Assembly (NCBI RefSeq): GCF_000471905.2
Contig: NW_006499751.1
Span: 1,412,445 to 1,476,444 of the forward strand
Source: Amborella trichopoda
Taxonomy: Eukaryota; Streptophyta; Magnoliopsida; Amborellales; Amborellaceae
DNA: 64,000 nt
Reading direction: 5' to 3'
In this document: positions 1 through 10,462 of the stretch, piece after piece
Position numbering within the stretch: position 1 is the stretch's first letter
Layout of the letters: each line of letters begins with the position of its first letter
Position numbers and translations under genes: made by a program
Notes under the pieces: model-generated
The model's database searches: none
Seen by the model: only the letters and a program-made list of their open reading frames with translations
What the model was told of the DNA's origin: nothing

Positions 1-180
1 TGAAAATCCTTCTCAAAAATAAATTTGTAAGAGTCGACTCATTTCTACATGGACTCATAGAAATCCTTTCCTTTCAAAAACTAACCATGTAGCTCCCAAA
101 AAATTCTCCTAAATAGGTTTTCTCCCCGAGAGTTTTGATGAACAGTGTGCTCCTACGGTAACAGATACTAATGCAGAGAA

Positions 181-361
181 TGATTTTTTTATTTTTTAGT
201 TTTTTTACCTGAGTAGGACACCGATTTCACTAAGGTTAAGTGGGGCACAAGGAGACGGAGAGAGAGTTAGAATCGACAAAAAAGAGAGAGAGAGTTGACT
301 CAGCTGCTAATCTCTCTTCACAAATCATACTGACCACCGATCCAGCCTCTTCTGGGACACG
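181..361 (+). promoter_or_regulatory. Likely leader or promoter-proximal region of the UPF0060 gene
   Basis: The stretch before the start codon is purine-rich, with two GA-repeat tracts (about 257-268 and 282-297) and a T-rich block at 185-207. GA/CT tracts are common in plant 5' leaders. No convincing TATA box is visible. The start context is G at -3 relative to ATGG, which is acceptable for plant initiation. The call rests only on position and composition. Confidence 0.3.
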
Positions 362-721
362 ATGGACTACGGTTTAGAAGACATATTGGTTGCCATCTCT
401 CTCTTCATATTGGCCGCATTGTGTGAGATAGGGGGCGGATGGTTGGTTTGGAAGTGGAGGAGAGAGAATTGGAACCTTCTCTCTTTCATCGCCGGCATCG
501 CCATCCTCGCGCTATACGGCATCATCCCAACGTTGCAGCGCCTACCATTTAGTCGAACATATGCCGCCTACGGTGGCTTCTTCGTCGCCCTTTCTTTGCT
601 TTGGGGGTGGGCCTTCGATGCCCAAGTTCCTGATCGCTGGGACATTCTGGGCTCTGTCGTGGCTGTGGGGGGCGTTTTCGTCATTATGTTTGCTCCAAGA
701 GAAGGCAACATGCATGGATGA
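362..721 (+). CDS. UPF0060 / YnfA-family small integral membrane protein
   Basis: The frame encodes 119 residues on one uninterrupted exon. It matches the UPF0060 (YnfA) family, four-helix membrane proteins of about 108 residues related in fold to small multidrug resistance transporters and known mainly from bacteria. Family landmarks are all present: 'CEIGGGWLVWKW' (residues 21-32), 'LYGIIPTLQ' (51-59), 'RTYAAYGGFFV' (65-75), 'SLLWGW' (78-83), 'PDRWDILG' (90-97) and a terminal 'FAPR'. Predicted membrane segments lie near residues 8-30, 38-57, 66-86 and 94-112. The N-terminus is a few residues longer than the bacterial norm, and no organelle transit peptide is obvious. The coding stretch is richer in GC than its flanks and has no stops, unlike everything else in the window. 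Transport function is inferred from the fold; the natural substrate is unknown to me. The plant-type repetitive surroundings suggest an old transfer or a plant lineage of the family; contamination is less likely. Confidence 0.85.
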   Translation: MDYGLEDILVAISLFILAALCEIGGGWLVWKWRRENWNLLSFIAGIAILALYGIIPTLQRLPFSRTYAAYGGFFVALSLLWGWAFDAQVPDRWDILGSVVAVGGVFVIMFAPREGNMHG

Positions 722-1353
722 ATGAATGGTGTGCCTCATTTTGATGTAACCTTCTTTTTAGGGTTAAGTGCTCTAATTGTTATTTTGAGAAAGGTAAGTC
801 CCGCTTGCCATGTTGGTTTTTATTTTTATTTTTTTATTTCTTTTTATGTGGATTGATAAATGAAGTTTGGACGAAATTTTTTACAAGGACGACTCTTTTA
901 TTAGATAATATTATTTTGTTAATTATTTGGTATATGTCATTGAGCCTTACAATGAAAAAGCCCTTGACTCCATTCTCACCAAATGGTGAGGGCCCAAATC
1001 CCCACTTACTTACCCTTTCAATTACTCAGGAAAACAAATTGTTTGGTACATGCCTTGTCCTAACTACACTATTTACTTGAGCATGGAGTTGGGATCGAGG
1101 TGGTAACACCACTTGTACCCAGCTAAAGTCTAGGCTTCTATGCTTTGTTCTAACTACACTATTCACCTAACGTAGAAAAAAACTACTAACAATTTAAAAA
1201 ACGGGTAGGGGCTCGTCATCCCCACTAAATTACCCTAAAAAAAAAAAGACAATATTTATTTAATTGTTAAATGTTTTTAACAACTTTCAGATATTCTAGT
1301 TATGTTTGGCTAAAAATATGTGATTTTTAGCAAATCATTTTGATTAAAATCAC
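722..1353. other. Intergenic, AT-rich; possible 3' end of the UPF0060 gene
   Basis: The sequence is AT-rich and noncoding. An 'AATGAA' at 720-725 and AT-rich blocks around 900-930 could serve polyadenylation. A 91-codon frame at 805-1080 is low-complexity Phe/Leu-rich sequence with no recognisable domain, and I do not consider it a gene. Confidence 0.4.
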
Positions 1354-1640
1354 AACAATTTTATCTCAAATAATTGGTAATAAAGATAAAGATAATTTCA
1401 ATAAATCACCTATGAGTTTTATCGCAAATAATTTTTGAGGGACAAACAACACACAATTTATTATGCGGATTAATTTTATTGAAATATTTTTTAGTAAAGT
1501 AAAAACAATTTTATCTGAAATAATTAGTAGTAAAGATAAAGACAAATTGAATAAATCACCTATCAGTTTTATCTGAAATAATTTTTAAGGGACAAACAGC
1601 ACACAATTTATTATGCGGATTAATTTTATTGAAATATTGT
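1354..1640. repeat. 150-bp direct tandem duplication
   Basis: Two adjacent copies start with the same 'AACAATTTTATCT' at 1354 and 1504, exactly 150 bases apart. Both copies contain 'AAATCACCTAT', 'GGGACAAAC', 'ACACAATTTATTATGCGG' and 'TTTATTGAAATATT' in the same order. Only scattered substitutions separate them. No coding content is visible. Confidence 0.85.
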
Positions 1641-1875
1641 ATGGCAACAAATACATCCAAACAAACCTCAAGTTAGCCTATCTCTTCCCATAAGCAAGCC
1701 AAGTTCTTACTCCATTACTAAACTCATTTACACTTTAATGAAGATGGATCTCATGTCACATCCTGCCCGCCTTAACATTGTTGTCTTGCATGCGAGTGAG
1801 TGGTATTTTTATCTGATAGTTCAGCCAGTTATAGGATGCCATGCCATAACAACATCTAAACACCAAAACCAAGCT

Positions 1876-2138
1876 TATATAGAGGGGCTTTAAAAATTTG
1901 GATCGATCTGCCGAATCAGCGATCTAGTAGAAAATTGAAAAGAAAAAATAAATTTAAGATAGAGCTATCTTTCCTATATCTATTTGATGAGTTAAATTTT
2001 AAATCATCAAACACAAGAAACATGGTGAGTGGTGTAAATTAGAGAGTAGGACTGATTTCTGATTCCATAATGGAATCAGCTTGGCTACCCTCTGATCCAG
2101 ATCGCTGATTTTCAAAACCCTAATATAGGGAACCCTTG
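1876..2138. mobile_element. Possible small inverted-repeat element (MITE-like)
   Basis: The left end (about 1876-1926) and right end (about 2085-2138) are imperfect inverted repeats sharing TATA-GGG, TTTAAAAAT and GATCTG blocks. The interior contains a perfect 9-bp-arm hairpin at 2059-2079 (CTGATTCCA, a 3-base loop, TGGAATCAG). There is no transposase. The match between the arms is patchy, so this could be a coincidental AT-rich inverted repeat. Confidence 0.33.
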
Positions 2139-3197
2139 TATATCTTTAGGACTTAGCATGTAGATTCACATATTAAAGTGACATTTCTCCAAAACACAAT
2201 ACACAAATACATAGATGGTCTGAGTAAAATCATTTAAAAAAAAAAAAAAAGGCAATAAAGCTCAAGTGGTATGTCAAGCGGCTGCAAGAGTTGAAGCAAA
2301 AGTTGAATACCTAGGAGTGCACTTTGGCCCTGTCAAGGAGTAAAAAGCAAATTCTAAAGGTAACTAGCTCCTGCTACAAGTAACTGGATCTTGTAGTAGT
2401 TAAGGGAGAAGGTAATCCGAGCCAAATCATCCCCTAGGAAAACTAGATATTTTACCAGCTTAAAAGGCAAGGATCAATTAATAGGGAAAATCAGTAGGGA
2501 TTTAAGCCTCTATCATTTGGTAAGAATAGAATCAGAGACCTCATCATGGGGCTAGATAATACTACAAGGCCCTTGGCAATTCTTGATTCGAAAGTAAATC
2601 TTGATTAGAAAAACAAATATGACTTGGCACATAAATGTTGAAGAAGCTAGATATCACCCAGAAAACCGTAATGAGATTTTGATAGACTTAAGGAAGGGAT
2701 TGTATACCCCAAGACCATTTCATTTTCATTTGATAGAGTACCAATCACTCTAAGCTATCATATGCTAAACTACTACAACATCAAAAAAATTCAAGAAAGA
2801 ATTCGTTAGAATTTAAACATAGTCAATAACATACTCCTAATTGCCTAATCTATATCGAACGGCTAAAAATGTTTATGGCCTTCTTGTGTCCATAGTAAAT
2901 AATCTTATTGTAAATTTTTCTTTCAAGAAAATTGTATACTGGATAACCATTTACATTTGGTTGAAACAAGGATTCACAATCATTTCAAGCAATAAGATGT
3001 TAAATTGGGTAGCTGCGGGTTTATCCAAAAATTCAAAAAAAAAAACAAAATATTAAAAAGCTTGTTTTAGTTACGCCCCAATATTTTGAACCTAGAAAGC
3101 TTCCATTACTCATACATGCTCCACATAAAATGCACTACGAGGCCGCTGAATAAGCGTGTTGGACACCGTTCCAAAGAATGTAAAATTTCACGTATTG
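2139..3197. other. Unassigned AT-rich intergenic DNA
   Basis: No gene or repeat can be supported here. There is a poly-A run near 2236-2250. A 71-codon frame at 2841-3056 ends in a lysine-rich low-complexity tail and resembles no family I know. It may be degenerate transposon DNA. Confidence 0.4.
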
Positions 3198-4300
3198 ATG
3201 GGGAAGGTCCTTTAGGATCATTACTCTTTATGAAAAAGATCTTATTAGATTCTATTTTAGGGTAGAAAAATGATCCTATAGGACCCTTCCCAACCCATGT
3301 GTGTAGGACCTCAAAGGATTATCATTAAATTTGAAACGGATCTATAGAAAAGTCAAGTTCTACACCCATGGGATAACTTTTCTAGATATCCGTGCCAACT
3401 TTAATCGTGATCCTATGAGGTCCTATACACATGGGTGGGGGAGGGTCCTATAGGATCATTACTCTTTATGAGAAAGATAAATAATCCTATAGGACCCTCC
3501 CCCACCCATGTGTGTAACACCACAAAGGATCACCATTAAATTTGGTACGGATCTATAAAAAAGTCAAATATTACACTCATGTGCTAATTTTTCTAGAGAT
3601 CCGTATCAATTTTAATGGTGATCCTTTAAGGTCCTACACACATGGGTGGGGGAGGATCCTATAGGATCATTACTTTTTAAGAGAACGAGAAATGATCCTA
3701 TAAGACCCTACCCGACCCATGTGTGTAGGGGCCCAAAAGATCACCATTAAATTTGGTACGGATCTATAGAAAAGTCAAGTCCTAAGCCCATGTGATAACT
3801 TTTCTAAAGATCCGTGCTAACTTTAATGGTGATCATTTGGAGTCCGACACACATAGGTGGGGGAGGGTCCTGTAGGATCATTACTCTTTAAGAAGAGTAA
3901 TGATCCTATAGGACCCTCCCCCACCCATATGTGTAGGACCCCAAAAGATCACCATTAAATTTAACACGGATCTATCGAAAAGTCAAGTCCCACATCCATG
4001 TGGTAACTTTTCTGGAGATCTGAGCCAACTTTAATGGTGATCTTTTGGGGTTCTACACACATAGGTGGGGGAGGGTTCTATAGGATCATTACTCGTTAAG
4101 AGAAAGAGAAATGATCCTATAGGATCCTCCCCCACCCATGTGTATAGGACCCCAAAGGATCACTATTAAATTTGCCACGAATCTATAGAAAAATCAAGTC
4201 CCACACCCATGTGATAACTTTTCTACAGATCCGTACCAACTTTAATGGTGATCCTTTGGTGTCCTACACACATGGGTAGGGAAGAGTATAATAATCCTAA
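3198..4300. repeat. Tandem array of five ~210-bp imperfect palindromes
   Basis: Units begin near 3269, 3480, 3691, 3899 and 4110, so the period is 208-212 bases. Each unit starts with 'ATGATCCTATAGGACCCT', runs through 'CCCACCCATGTGTGTAGGA' and 'GATCACCATTAAATTTG', and reaches a centre near 'AAAAGTCAAGTCC'. It then returns through the reverse complement: 'ACTTTAATGGTGATCCTTT', 'CACACATGGGTGGGGGAG', 'GGTCCTATAGGATCATTAC'. Short linkers such as 'CTTTAAGAGAAAGAGAA' separate units. A partial right arm precedes the array at about 3198-3230. A transcript would fold into long hairpins. There is no coding potential. The family is not one I recognise; a head-to-tail foldback MITE array is one explanation. 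Confidence 0.9.
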
Positions 4301-4302
4301 AA

Positions 4303-4376
4303 TTTTTTAAAAAAAAAAATTTTTTTTTAATAAGTGATGGTCCATATGAGCATGATGGTCCTTAGGGACCATCACT
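4303..4376. repeat. A/T tract followed by a nested hairpin
   Basis: An A-run/T-run block (about 4303-4330) can pair with itself. It is followed by an inverted repeat with arms at 4333-4343 (AGTGATGGTCC) and 4366-4376 (GGACCATCACT). A smaller GATGGTCC/GGACCATC hairpin sits inside at 4354-4373. This lies directly at the end of the palindrome array and may mark its boundary. Confidence 0.6.
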
Positions 4377-6335
4377 ACTTTCAAAAGCTTTTACCTTCAT
4401 TTGGTTTAAGCTTTGTTGCATTGCCACATCCTTTAGTGGACGTGCTTTTTATGTGTTAAAGGCGGACATTTATGCTACACCCCATACATGAGGTGGAGGC
4501 GTTTTAAAAGATTTATATAGGGTGAAGGGTAAGGCGTCGCCTTACAAAAGTCCACTCTCGCTCTCCCTCTTACAAACACAGTGAGCTCCTCTCTCCAGCT
4601 AAATTTTTATCGGAAGCTCCCTCTCAAATATTTTAGGTAAGTGACTTCATTATCTTGAAAAATAATACGTTCTTTTTAAAAATGAAATGAAATAATTACT
4701 TCTGCTTATTATCATGAATTTTAGGAGCGATAAATTTTATGCGCAAGTGACCTCATTATTTTGAAAAATAAAAAATAAAATTTTAGTAAAATTGTGAAAA
4801 TTTATTTACTTTTAGGAATTTTAAATATTGTAAATCATTAGAAAAAAAAAAAACGTATTCTCCCTTATATTCCTTATATACGTATGAGTTCTGAGGATAA
4901 CAGGAAAGCACGCTTTGATGTTTCTCTTACAGTAGTCTTTTTCTGACCATCCCTTTTTAACAGCCTAGTAATGAGGTATTCTTTCGCTTATATAATTTTT
5001 ACTTCTGCCATGTAGTCGGCAATTTCAAGGAGCTTGACCATCTGACAAGGGTTAGTTCCTCCAAAGAAAATAAAAAGGCGAGAGCAGTAACCGTACAAAG
5101 TAAAGCTTAGAGACACTAAACCGTGAATCTCTTAAACCATTTTGAAGGTCCAGACCTATATATGGTTCTGATGAATCAAATCTGATGAGCAACTGTAAGT
5201 GACCTCATTGTCTCGAAAAATAATCGTTTTAATAAAATTGTGATATTTTATCTATGTTAGAAATTTTAAATGCTGTAAATACTTGGAAATAAATTTATTT
5301 TTCGTGTTTATTGTTAGAGAATTTTAGATACTGTAAAATTATTAGAAATAAATGTGATATTTCTGCTTTTAGTAAAATTGTGAGATTTCTTTCTACTGTT
5401 TTTGAATATTTGGACATTGTAAAATTCATGTGCAAATGACTGCCTTATTATTTGAATACTGATATTTTGCATTTGATTATAGCATTGTCTATGAAATGTT
5501 TATTTGTGAATTGACATCCCATAAATTGTGATAATTCCGTATTCTTGGATTTCTATAAGAGTTTTTCTATACATACTTGATTGGCGATTATGCTAGAATT
5601 TCTTTACGAACTGCTACCTTTCTGAATTTGAGCCCAAAATATTTGACTAGTTATTTTTGAAATGTGATTGAAAGTGACTGTTATTAATGGTTTCAGTGAA
5701 ATTCATATTAATAATTTCAATGATATGTTGAGTACATGATATTACTGCTTTCAAATGTTTAAAGAGATTTAGAAATACTTTAAGTAAGCAAGTGGACTCA
5801 TCCTGTTAGTCGGTGAGGTATAAGTGGACCTATCCAGTACGTCGGTAGGGATTAAGTGGACTCATCCGGTATGCCGGTGAGGTATAAGTGGACCTGCAGG
5901 GATTAAGTGGACCTATCTGCGACATCGATAGGGATTAAGTGGACCTATCAGGACAGTGATGGGGTATCTAGGTGACCTACTTGGGACGCCAGTAGGGTAT
6001 TTGTGAAATCCTTTGAATTATGCACTGCCGTTAAAATGTTATACGCATTTCAATTATTTGAATTATGCTTAATTATGTATTTTTGAAAGTGAAACTGTTG
6101 ATGCATTTCTGTTAATAGATCTCCTTTTTGAAAATATTGATATCTTTCAACCATAATTATTTTTAGGATTATGATGATCACTTACTGAGTAGCCAAACTC
6201 ATCAAACTATGGTAAACATTTTTTTCAGGATAACTGCGGTTTCATTTTGAGTGCTCGTCAGGATCAACTTTGAAAGATATTGTAGTTGTGCTTAAACTTT
6301 CTTTTGTTACCTTGTAAGAATTCGCTATTGTAAAT
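4377..6335 (+). mobile_element. Possible solo or truncated LTR
   Basis: A TATA-like 'TTATATAG' at 4512-4520 is followed by a CT-rich leader with 'CTCTCCCTCTTACAAACAC'. Near the far end (6180-6240) there is a 'CTTACTGAGT...AAACTCATC...TTCAGG' arrangement. A very similar arrangement closes the LTRs of element T at 22430-22490 and 27025-27085. An LTR-internal minisatellite (5790-6000) fits that interpretation. I see no matching second copy, primer-binding site or gag, and the exact ends are not defined. Confidence 0.35.
5790..6000. repeat. ~32-bp minisatellite, about seven copies
   Basis: Copies begin near 5790, 5822, 5854, 5884, 5903, 5937 and 5969. The consensus is approximately AAGTGGACYYATCCGGTA followed by a CGTCGGTAGGGAT-type tail. 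Two copies are shortened. The unit is not a multiple of three, and stops occur in all frames, so it is not coding. Confidence 0.8.
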
Positions 6336-7003
6336 TTGTCCTGTCAAGAGATGTATATATGTTTAAGCCTTTATGTTAATATTAGTTATGAACAGAGTTT
6401 ATATAGATTTGAAAAAAAAAAAAGAAAAATTTCTCTCTCACATTCTCTCTCTAAAAACCAACTTATTGTTTCATCTTGTCACATTCTCCCTCTAAACAAA
6501 GAATATGCTCTTCTCCACTAGTATATTCTCTCTCTAGAAACTCAACTCAATTCTTGTCATATTTCATATTTTCTCTCTAAAAATTTAATCTCATTTTTAC
6601 CTCCAATTACACTCTCTTTAGAAACTCAACCCATTTCTTGCCTCCTCTCATATTCTATAGAAACCCAATCTCAGTTTTCCCTCCACTCGCATTCTCTCTC
6701 TTAATCCTAACCCCATTCTTACCTCTTAACACATTTTTTAAAGGAAGAGTATGAGAAATTGTGAGAGAAGGGAAGATGTATTGGGTTTCACGAAGGATGT
6801 GACAGGAGTGAAGAAACCATGGGAAAAAAAAAGTTAGAGATGAGAAGCTTTAAGATTTTTCTTTTTAAAAAATGGGTAAATGGGTCTATTTACTATTTTA
6901 TAGAAAGTAGGAGAGCCAAAGTAAAAAATAAAATCTCATTAATTCTCATATCTTAAAAGAAATTTCTTAGCTAGATTTTACCTTAAAAAGCCCTAAAATA
7001 TAT
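6336..7003. repeat. CT-rich degenerate repeats and AT-rich spacer
   Basis: From about 6428 to 6730, a roughly 50-base theme of 'ATTCTCTCTCTAAAAA' plus 'CTCAACCCATTCTT'-like sequence recurs about six times with heavy divergence. The remainder to 7003 is AT-rich without features. No coding content is supported. Confidence 0.5.
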
Positions 7004-7390
7004 GGGTGTGGTTTGTATAGAGCCGATGCTCTAAACAATCAAATTAGAACCCACCTTCATATAGTGTCGAGAAATATGGTTTCAATATTGGAAAGTTTTG
7101 TGATTGCCTTAAATTATATTTCAATATTGGAAATTTTAGAGTTTCAAAAATAGTGTTGATCGAGCAGACCTATGAAAATTTAAAAATCTTGAAAATTGAC
7201 GGTCTAAAAATGCGTTACAAGATGCAATGTTTTCAAAACTTGAAGTCTATTTTTTTCTCATGTCCATGCATCTTGATGTCGAGAAGATCAATTTGACAAT
7301 ATTTGGGTATCAAAATAACCTCGTCTAGTGAAAGTTTTGAGGTAGGCTCTAATTTGATTGTTTAAAACCTAGGCTCTATATAAAACTCCC
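7004..7390. mobile_element. MITE-like element with ~52-bp terminal inverted repeats
   Basis: The left end (7004-7055) begins GGGTGTGGTTT and contains TATAGAGCC and AAACAATCAAATTAGA. The right end (7339-7390) is its reverse complement with few mismatches: TCTAATTTGATTGTTT, then GGCTCTATA, then AAACTCCC. The 387-bp element encodes nothing. Flanking AT-rich bases (AAAATATAT and ATGTATGAT) are only partly alike, so the target-site duplication is unresolved. The long inverted repeats suggest a Mutator- or foldback-type MITE. Confidence 0.75.
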
Positions 7391-8058
7391 ATGTATGATG
7401 CAGGACATACTCTAGTAGGTAACATAATGCAATGCTCTCTTTTTGGCTAATTTTGGTGTGAAGTGTGGGGCTCGTCAAATTTAAAGGCATCATCAAATCG
7501 GTGGCTTATTGCGGCAGCTTTGAAGAAGCCCATTTTTTCATGAAGAAGCTTGTTTTTATTGAATTAATAGTTAAAAAAAAAGGTTTTATTTTATTGGACA
7601 TTTAGCTACTCCAGACTGGTTCTTCTATTAATGTTTATGCAGTTAATAGTGGAAAATAATATAAATAATCCAGAAAATAGAAATAAAGGATAAGATAATA
7701 TAATCTTTCTGTAAGACAATCCACAAAAAAGTGATCTTTCATATGACCCAAAATAAATATTTCTCTATTTTTATCTTTTTTTGATACTTATGTATGCATA
7801 GAAGAAAACCCTAGGACCTCACTTTTCTCTTTAAAAGGCTAATCAATATTAAATCTGAAACCTATGTCTTTTAAAAATTAAACTTCCAATTCTACTCCGC
7901 AGTTCTCCAAAACTAAAAGGACATAATTGCGCTAACTAAAATACATAAAAGACTATATAATCTAAACTAACTTTAATGCCTTATAAAAATAATAAAACAA
8001 AACATTAAAAACTCATTACATCACTCTCGTAGGCTTGAGATATACTCGATATTTAGCT
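7391..8058. other. Unassigned AT-rich intergenic DNA
   Basis: No gene, repeat or protein motif was recognised. The stretch separates the MITE from the copia-like remnant. Confidence 0.4.
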
Positions 8059-9367
8059 TGTTGGGTTTATCACATCCTCCAAACGTCATAAATAGTTGGT
8101 AATAAAGTCCCCACCATTCGCCTTGGTACTTTGTCTTCTTTAATGAGTCAATTCGCCAAATACTTAATAAACAACTTATAGTTGAATATTCAAATATCAA
8201 GTATAGTTGATTTCTCTGTCTATCTTCTTATGAAACTTGGGAATTTCAGCCTTGATACTGAGATCTTGTGGACATTCATCTTGTTGTGGTTCTTGCCTCA
8301 AATTATGCTCATTATATATATGATCGACACCTTGAGTCGATTGTGTATCTCAATTCATTATCATATGATTTCTAAATTAAATAGATTTGGAGATTCAAAA
8401 TCCTATACTTATACTTTGTATGCACACATGCTTCCACACACGTGGTTTGTTTGCCACAGTACTATACATATGTACCGACCAAACAAGTCATTCACATCAA
8501 AGGATCCTAAGGCCATATACGTCATGCCCATAAGGTAATGATGTGGCAGTCCAGTGGCTGCACATGTGACACACATTGGCCACTTGTGTGCCACATGCCA
8601 TGCATATGACTATCTTTATTTAGAAATTACCACAAAAATTTTTAATAATTACTTATCCTTGAAATAAAATTTCCAAAAATTCTCTAAAATATTATAAATT
8701 ATTTTAATCATTTTTCATCAAACTATCGCAATCTGATACTTCACATAAATTCAATTGGGAATTTATAGTCCTTCAGGAGATCGGGCTACATGGTACTCCA
8801 GTGGGCTAGATCCGGATACTCAGACCACTTGCTCAGACCAACGCAACATGCCCCTATGCGTAACAGACTTAAGTCAGGATATGATTGGACCTATCAAAGC
8901 TAATTGATTGGTGGTTGGATCCCCGGGTGTTCAGTGGATTACAGGTATCCCTCGAGGATATATACTCTTACCAATGCGGGGGTCCTCTCTCAGTATTGCA
9001 CACAGTTATGATGGATGTTATCTTATCAGAATGACTTCCCAAATTATGACTATCCCATGCACACGCTATGAGCAAGCTACACATGTCTGGGATTTGGGCT
9101 TATATTATCTCAGAGCCTAGCTTAGCTCACACACTACTCTCACACACAAAAAACATCTCAAACATATTGGGATCCACTGATCCCCAAGCCTTGGCTCACA
9201 CCACATGAGGCGCTTACATTCATATTGGTTATGATTAGAGGAAACCCTCAAACCTCTTGAATCATATCACGAGATAAGAACTTCGTCTCAACATTCCTGG
9301 TCCCTCCCACTGTGACCTAGAACCGTGTTGGCAAAACATAAGGCATTGAAAGGCCATAATTCCAACA
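8059..9367 (-). mobile_element. Putative 3' LTR of the reverse-strand Ty1/copia remnant
   Basis: Read on the minus strand, the sequence downstream of the copia pol remnant reaches 'TGTTGGAATTATGG' beginning at 9367. Many plant copia LTRs begin TGTTGGAA in this way. A possible opposite terminus on the plus strand is 'TGTTGGG' at about 8059, which would pair as the terminal inverted repeat. The 5' partner LTR is missing, so length and far boundary are guesses. The interior has no coding signal I trust, including the 118-codon frame at 8182-8538. Confidence 0.35.
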
Positions 9368-9409
9368 TTCTTCAATTTGGCCTTTTGAGGCTTTGGAATA
9401 AGCAAACAC

Positions 9410-9596
9410 GAGCAACACTTTGCTCTCCATATACACATATGAGCAACATTATGCTCCTTAAATCCATAAGCCAGCAATATTATTCTCTCAATATGCACAT
9501 ATGAGAACACCATGCTCCAGAGCAACACTATGCTCTTGGGCAACACCGTTGTGCACACATATTTGCAACATTTTTCTCTCGAGCAATACTATGCTC
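9410..9596. repeat. Dispersed array of 16-bp palindromes (GAGCAACACTATGCTC type)
   Basis: Near-palindromic units occur at 9410-9424, 9441-9456, 9503-9517, 9520-9535 and 9581-9596, with a degenerate one near 9470. Each has GAGCA and TGCTC arms around a short centre. They are spaced by sequence repeating CATATACACATATGAG. In the minus-strand copia frame they lie between the end of pol and the start of the LTR. Function is unknown. Confidence 0.7.
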
Positions 9597-9779
9597 TACA
9601 TATTTACATTGATATCCATATAAATAGGAAAATGCTCACGCAAATGCCCCATACCTCATCAACTCTCCCAATTATCATGCAGTATCAATCCCATGCCATG
9701 CACATGCCAAATAAAATCATCAAATGCAAATCCTTTCTCATGGGGTCCACGTGCATCATGGGCGTATAATCCAAATCAA

Positions 9780-10440
9780 CATCACCATCTTCTATATCAA
9801 TTCAGATGATATAGAATTCAGTTCTAATGTGTTTTAACTTGCCATAAAATCTTGGCTCTTTTGCCACTGTAATTGTTGTCCAATTATCACACATGATTTT
9901 AACAGTTTCATAAGCCAGTGGTTGATATTGAGATGGTTAAGAAATTTATTGGCTCCTCAGTGGTAAGCAGGATGCCACATATTATGACTCTATTAATTAT
10001 ATTTGTTTTCATTCATGATACTGATCCTCCTCCATTAATCTACTAAGAGGTAGATTTCAATGTATCTAGATCACCCTGGTAATCAGTATATCCAAGCACA
10101 ACTAGGTCACTGGAATCTTCATTCGTGATCCCATAATTTATAGTATCCTTTAGCTATCTCAATATTCTTTCAATATTTTTCCAGTGTTCTATTCTTGGGT
10201 TACTCTAAAATCTACCAATCACACTTTGGGCAAATGCCAAATCTGACATGTTTCTTCGAGTGAGTTATATTAAAGATCCCAAAACCCTCTTGTAGAGAAC
10301 TCCCTACATACATGCTCTTTCCTCATCTTTGGGACACATATTAGTTTGAGTCTCTTATCCACGAATAGGTTTGCAATCATTTATCTGAAACATTTCCAAT
10401 TCCTTTTTGCTATGTGACAAATGAAGCAACCTAGCTGATC
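9780..10440 (-). pseudogene. Ty1/copia pol fragment (end of RT through RNase H)
   Basis: Minus-strand translation in broken frames gives copia landmarks in the right order. From high to low coordinates these are: 'MFQINDCKPI' of the RT C-terminus, 'CPKDEERACM', 'VLGSLI', 'DLAFAQSVIGRF' and 'EHWKNIERILR'. RNase H signatures follow: 'GYTDYQGDLDTLKSTS' and 'CDNWTTITVAKEPRFYGK' continuing into 'LKHIRTEF'. Stops and frameshifts are frequent. The upstream parts (gag, integrase, most of RT) are missing because the left LTR of element A begins at about 10463. The sequence beyond A's right end does not resume this pol, so the copy was already truncated or was later rearranged. Confidence 0.85.
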
Positions 10441-10462
10441 AATTCTAATAATTTTGAGACAT

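Noticed and set aside
542..739. 65-codon minus-strand ORF opposite the UPF0060 gene
   Set aside because: Shadow of the conserved plus-strand coding sequence.
3198..4300. CRISPR-like array
   Set aside because: Units are long palindromes with no unique spacers of constant length, in a plant context.
8182..8538. 118-codon plus-strand ORF considered as a gene
   Set aside because: No recognisable family, AT-driven Ile/Leu/Tyr content, and it lies within the proposed copia LTR on the opposite strand.
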